NCBI GenBank assembly: GCA_030916665.1
Contig: JAUPWC010000608.1
Span: forward strand, 1 to 8,080
Reading direction: 5' to 3'
DNA: 8,080 nt
Source: Verrucomicrobiota bacterium
GTDB taxonomy: Bacteria; Verrucomicrobiota; Verrucomicrobiia; Opitutales; Opitutaceae
Made by a program: the position numbers and the translations under genes. Each line of letters starts with the position of its first letter. Position 1 is the stretch's first letter. Shown in pieces: positions 5,849 through 8,080 of this stretch. The notes under the pieces were generated by a model, which was not told the origin of the DNA, made no database searches, and saw only the letters and a list, made by a program, of their open reading frames with translations.

Positions 5849-7066
5849 GGTCTGCGTGTGTTTTTCCCGCGCGAGCCAGAGCATGAGGAAGGCGGCGGCG
5901 CACACGGCGGCGCACACGAGAAAGATGGCGCGGTAGCCCAGCGCCTCCGCCAGCGTGCCGAAGGCGAGATAGCCGACGGTCGAGCCGAGGCGGTTGGCGG
6001 TGGTGTAGAGGTTGGTGGCGGTGCCGGGCTGGTCGGGGATGTAGCTCTGGAAAAACGTGATCGCGATGCCCGAGACCACCGCGATCATCGCGGCGCTCAG
6101 GATCTGCAGCGGATAGATGTGCCAGGGCTCGCGCACGAAGAACAGCAGCCCGTAATAGGCCACGGCGATGATCACGCCGGTCCGGATAAGCCCGCCCGGG
6201 TGGCCGCGCGAGGCGATCATCCCGAACCAGAACATGAACGGCAGCTCGAAGACGGGCGCGATGCTGTAGGCGATGCCGACATGGCTCTCGTTGCCGCCGA
6301 GCGTGCGCAGCATCATCAGCGGGAGATTCATCATGCCCATCGTGATGCAGAGAAACACCAGCGCCAGGGCCGTGAAGTAACAGAGCAGGTCCGGGCGGCG
6401 CAGCACCTGTGTGAGCGGGAGCCGCGTGGCGGCGTTGCCGGCCGGCGGCGGGCGGCCGGGGATGAACAGCCATACGATCACGAACAGCACGAGAAAGAGC
6501 CCGGCGCACACCAGAAAGATGCCCTCGTAGGCGGCGTGGATCATCACCCAGGCCGAAATGGCCGGGCCGATGGTCCAGGCCAGCGAGAACAGCAGCCGGA
6601 AAATGTTCATGTAGAGCGGCGCTTCGCTCGTCGGGATGCCGTGCCGGCCGAGGGCTTCGCGTGCGGCGGCGAAAAGTTGCGCGAAGCTGATGGACGAGAT
6701 GCCCAACGCCACGGAGCCGATGACCGTCAGCCAAACAACGCTGCGCACGTAGGCGTAGCTACCGTAGCCCAGCGCTCCGCACAGACAGCCAAGGAGCAGG
6801 ATGGACCGCCGGCTGAAGCGGGTGTCCGACCAGCGGGCGAGGGCGGTGCTGATGCCGATGCCGGCCAGCGTCGTGATCGTCATGAACACGCCGAAGGTCC
6901 AGTTGGACATGCCCACTTCGATCGTGCCGAACATCGAGTAGAACGGCACGACGAAGGAGTAGGCCATGCCGAGCACCAGCTGGCTCACCAACAGCACGAC
7001 GAACTCGCGCTCGGCGAGCAGCCGGCGCCAGGGTGTCAGGAGAGCTTTCATGCTGAAGTCAGTCAT
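5840..7066 (-). CDS. SetA/SetB-like sugar efflux transporter (MFS)
   Basis: The 408-residue inner-membrane protein has about 12 hydrophobic spans and the MFS loop signature in degenerate form, ALARWSDTRFSRR (75-87). Blocks resembling the E. coli sugar efflux transporters SetA/SetB are FAQLFAAAREAL (128-139), SLAWTIGP (161-168), PVFELP (271-276), and FFQSYIPDQPGTATNL (338-353, compare the 'FQDLMPGRAGAATTL' region of SetA). Set proteins export sugars or sugar analogues by proton antiport; the substrate here cannot be deduced. The start is uncertain between ATG 7066, ATG 7051 and ATG 7108. I chose 7066 as the longest reading without the cysteine-rich, non-family MPAPC leader; none has a clear Shine-Dalgarno. 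It is convergent with the NTase. It is on the same strand as the dehydrogenase at its 5' side but is separated from it by a terminator and repeats, so it is probably transcribed on its own. Confidence 0.85.
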   Translation of the reverse strand: MTDFSMKALLTPWRRLLAEREFVVLLVSQLVLGMAYSFVVPFYSMFGTIEVGMSNWTFGVFMTITTLAGIGISTALARWSDTRFSRRSILLLGCLCGALGYGSYAYVRSVVWLTVIGSVALGISSISFAQLFAAAREALGRHGIPTSEAPLYMNIFRLLFSLAWTIGPAISAWVMIHAAYEGIFLVCAGLFLVLFVIVWLFIPGRPPPAGNAATRLPLTQVLRRPDLLCYFTALALVFLCITMGMMNLPLMMLRTLGGNESHVGIAYSIAPVFELPFMFWFGMIASRGHPGGLIRTGVIIAVAYYGLLFFVREPWHIYPLQILSAAMIAVVSGIAITFFQSYIPDQPGTATNLYTTANRLGSTVGYLAFGTLAEALGYRAIFLVCAAVCAAAFLMLWLAREKHTQTAA

Positions 7067-7149
7067 GGATCGGTGAAAGGCCTGACATGACGCGCAAGGG
7101 GCGGGCACGGCAAGCGTGGGTTGGAGTGCGGCGGCACAGTTGGAAGTAT

Positions 7150-7178
7150 AGAACGGCCGGTCTTTGACCGGCCGTTCT
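7150..7178. repeat. Perfect 13-bp hairpin with TTT loop (REP-like, first of a pair)
   Basis: AGAACGGCCGGTC (7150-7162) and its exact reverse complement (7166-7178) flank the loop TTT. No T-tract follows on the plus strand, and on the minus strand it continues into ATACTTCC, so it is a poor terminator. Its architecture (stem apex ending TC-NNN-GA) matches the hairpin 10 bp to its right, suggesting a repeat pair. Confidence 0.65.
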
Positions 7179-7188
7179 GTCCCAAGCC

Positions 7189-7207
7189 GGCCAGTCGGAG
7201 ACTGGCC
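7189..7207. repeat. Perfect 8-bp hairpin GGCCAGTC/GACTGGCC (REP-like, second of a pair)
   Basis: GGCCAGTC (7189-7196) and GACTGGCC (7200-7207) flank the loop GGA; on the minus strand it is preceded by TGTAGG. A 'TGTAGGG(C)...TCTCCGA...' palindrome between genes is a form I recall from dispersed repeats in Verrucomicrobiota genomes. Multicopy status is not testable here. Confidence 0.6.
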
Positions 7208-7214
7208 CTACACG

Positions 7215-7241
7215 AAAAAGGCCCGGCTTTCGCCGGGCCTT
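7215..7241 (-). terminator. Intrinsic terminator of the Ldh-family dehydrogenase gene
   Basis: On the minus strand AAGGCCCGGC (7241-7232) pairs perfectly with GCCGGGCCTT (7227-7218) around a GAAA loop, and runs into five T (7219-7215). It begins 28 nt after the dehydrogenase stop codon. A GC-rich 10-bp stem, stable GNRA-type loop and T-run make this a textbook rho-independent terminator. Confidence 0.85.
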
Positions 7242-7269
7242 GGAAGCATGCGGAAGCTGATTCGATCCC

Positions 7270-8080
7270 TCAGACCGTGTAGGTCTTGAACTTGGCGCTG
7301 TCCCAGAGCGGCAACTTGGCCTCGGTGGCGAGTTCGTTGAAGGCTTCGATCTCAGCCGTGGTGAAGAGCAGGCCGCCGGCGGTGGCGGAGTGCTTGGCCC
7401 AACCGGCCTCGAGCTGGCCGGGGAGCATGCACTTCTCGTTGCCGTGGCCGAGCACGTCCTGGATGACGGCCTTCACGTTCTGCTGCTGGCTGCGGCCCCG
7501 GGCGAAGGCGCCGCCGCTGATCGCGTCGGGGTGGATCACCTGGAAGAAGAAGCAGCAGGTGCCCTTGTCGCCCTCGGTCTTTTCCCAGCGGTTGCGAATG
7601 GTGGGCAGCGAGCCGCCGATGAAGCCGCCGACGATCTCGTTGATGAGCGCGAGGCCGTAGCCCTTGTGTGCGCCGAAGGGGATGAGGAACTTGGCTTTCT
7701 TCGGGTCGGTGGTGACGGCACCGTTTTCGTCCACGGCGGCGTCAGGCGGGAGGGACTTGCCCTCGCGGGCGAGCTGCTGCACGCGGCCCATGGCGACGAC
7801 GGAGGTGGCCCAGTCGATCACGATCGGGTAGCCGACGGCCTCGGTGGTCGGGAAACCCCACGAGTGCGGGTTGGTGCCGAGGGTGGGGAACTTGCCGCCG
7901 AAGGGCACGACCTCGGCGAGCGCCGCGGTGCAGTTGGTGTAGGCGATGTAGCCGCGGCGTGCGGCGTCCATCACGTAGCCGCCGCCCCAGAGGTAATGAA
8001 ACGCGTTGTCGACCGACACCATGCCGACGCCGTATTTGTCGGCCAGTTTAATGGCGGCCTCGATCGCGGCATAGCCGGTG
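7270..8080 (-). CDS. Ldh-family NAD(P)-dependent dehydrogenase (malate/lactate/ureidoglycolate type), N-terminus outside window
   Basis: The 269 visible residues are the C-terminal part of an Ldh-family (type-2 malate/L-lactate dehydrogenase) oxidoreductase, which reduces 2-oxoacids or imines with NAD(P)H in the cytoplasm using a fold unlike classical LDH/MDH. Family marks: GVGMVSVDNAFHY with the expected catalytic His (codon 7996-7998), then LGTNPHSWGFPT in the nucleotide-binding region, PFGAHKGYGLALINEIVGG, and late FFFQVIHPDAI. Relatives include AllD, ComC, DpkA and YiaK, so the substrate is open. The frame is open to the window edge through T-G-Y-A-A-I-E-A-A; the family is usually 330-360 residues, so about 60-90 N-terminal residues are missing and the internal ATG at 8022 is not the true start. 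The residues after the His (YLWGGGY) differ from the usual H-F-G-A-x-G-Y-Y. A strong terminator follows the stop. Confidence 0.88.
   Translation of the reverse strand, partial: TGYAAIEAAIKLADKYGVGMVSVDNAFHYLWGGGYVMDAARRGYIAYTNCTAALAEVVPFGGKFPTLGTNPHSWGFPTTEAVGYPIVIDWATSVVAMGRVQQLAREGKSLPPDAAVDENGAVTTDPKKAKFLIPFGAHKGYGLALINEIVGGFIGGSLPTIRNRWEKTEGDKGTCCFFFQVIHPDAISGGAFARGRSQQQNVKAVIQDVLGHGNEKCMLPGQLEAGWAKHSATAGGLLFTTAEIEAFNELATEAKLPLWDSAKFKTYTV

Noticed and set aside
5612..7090. 492-codon open frame on the plus strand opposite the transporter
   Set aside because: The product is rich in H, R, E, G and Q without domains and begins inside the NTase; the antisense frame is a clear MFS transporter.
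7067..7149. Promoter for the transporter (TTGCCG, 17 bp, TCATGT on the minus strand)
   Set aside because: The -10 match is only 2/6, too weak to list as a feature.
1..8080. tRNA, rRNA, riboswitch, CRISPR array or insertion sequence with transposase
   Set aside because: Gene gaps were read on both strands and show no cloverleaf, direct-repeat array, riboswitch-like conserved core or transposase fragment.

Overview
The window is GC-rich, gene-dense bacterial chromosome. The protein relatives (a lysophospholipid transporter fused to acyltransferase and acyl-ACP synthetase, a TPR lipoprotein-like family, an Ldh-family dehydrogenase) and the style of the intergenic palindromes suggest a Verrucomicrobiota/Opitutaceae-like organism. 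That assignment is inferred from family resemblance and memory, not from a marker gene. No RNA gene, CRISPR array, transposase or prophage gene was found; this looks like ordinary housekeeping chromosome with one small accessory-looking gene pair.

Layout: (1) 1-225, minus strand: the start of a SWIM-zinc-finger-like protein that meets a stop codon at 13-15 just before the metal-binding motif is expected, so it is either frameshifted or a short ORF. (2) 226-555: non-coding, with an AT-rich promoter-like stretch next to the SWIM gene and a 77-bp element with terminal inverted repeats that looks like a REP/MITE-type repeat. (3) 556-1413, minus: a secreted TPR-repeat protein. (4) 1414-1528: divergent intergenic region. 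(5) 1529-4972, plus: an 1147-residue three-part protein joining an LplT-like lysophospholipid transporter, a PlsC-like acyltransferase and an acyl-ACP synthetase (Aas), i.e. a whole phospholipid-repair pathway in one chain. (6) 5099-5829, plus: an apparent two-gene operon of a 61-residue helical protein and a minimal nucleotidyltransferase, preceded by a candidate promoter; the arrangement recalls toxin-antitoxin-like NTase pairs but its function is unknown. (7) 5840-7066, minus: a SetA-like sugar-efflux MFS transporter, convergent with the NTase with only 10 bp between the stops. (8) 7067-7269: a spacer with three successive perfect hairpins, the last of which is a good intrinsic terminator for the gene to its right. 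(9) 7270-8080, minus: the C-terminal three quarters of an Ldh-family NAD(P)-dependent 2-hydroxyacid dehydrogenase, running off the window edge.

Functional links: the three-part protein is self-contained (import lysophospholipid, activate fatty acid, re-acylate). The small protein and NTase are probably co-translated. The transporter and the dehydrogenase are on the same strand but separated by a terminator and repeats, so no shared pathway should be assumed.
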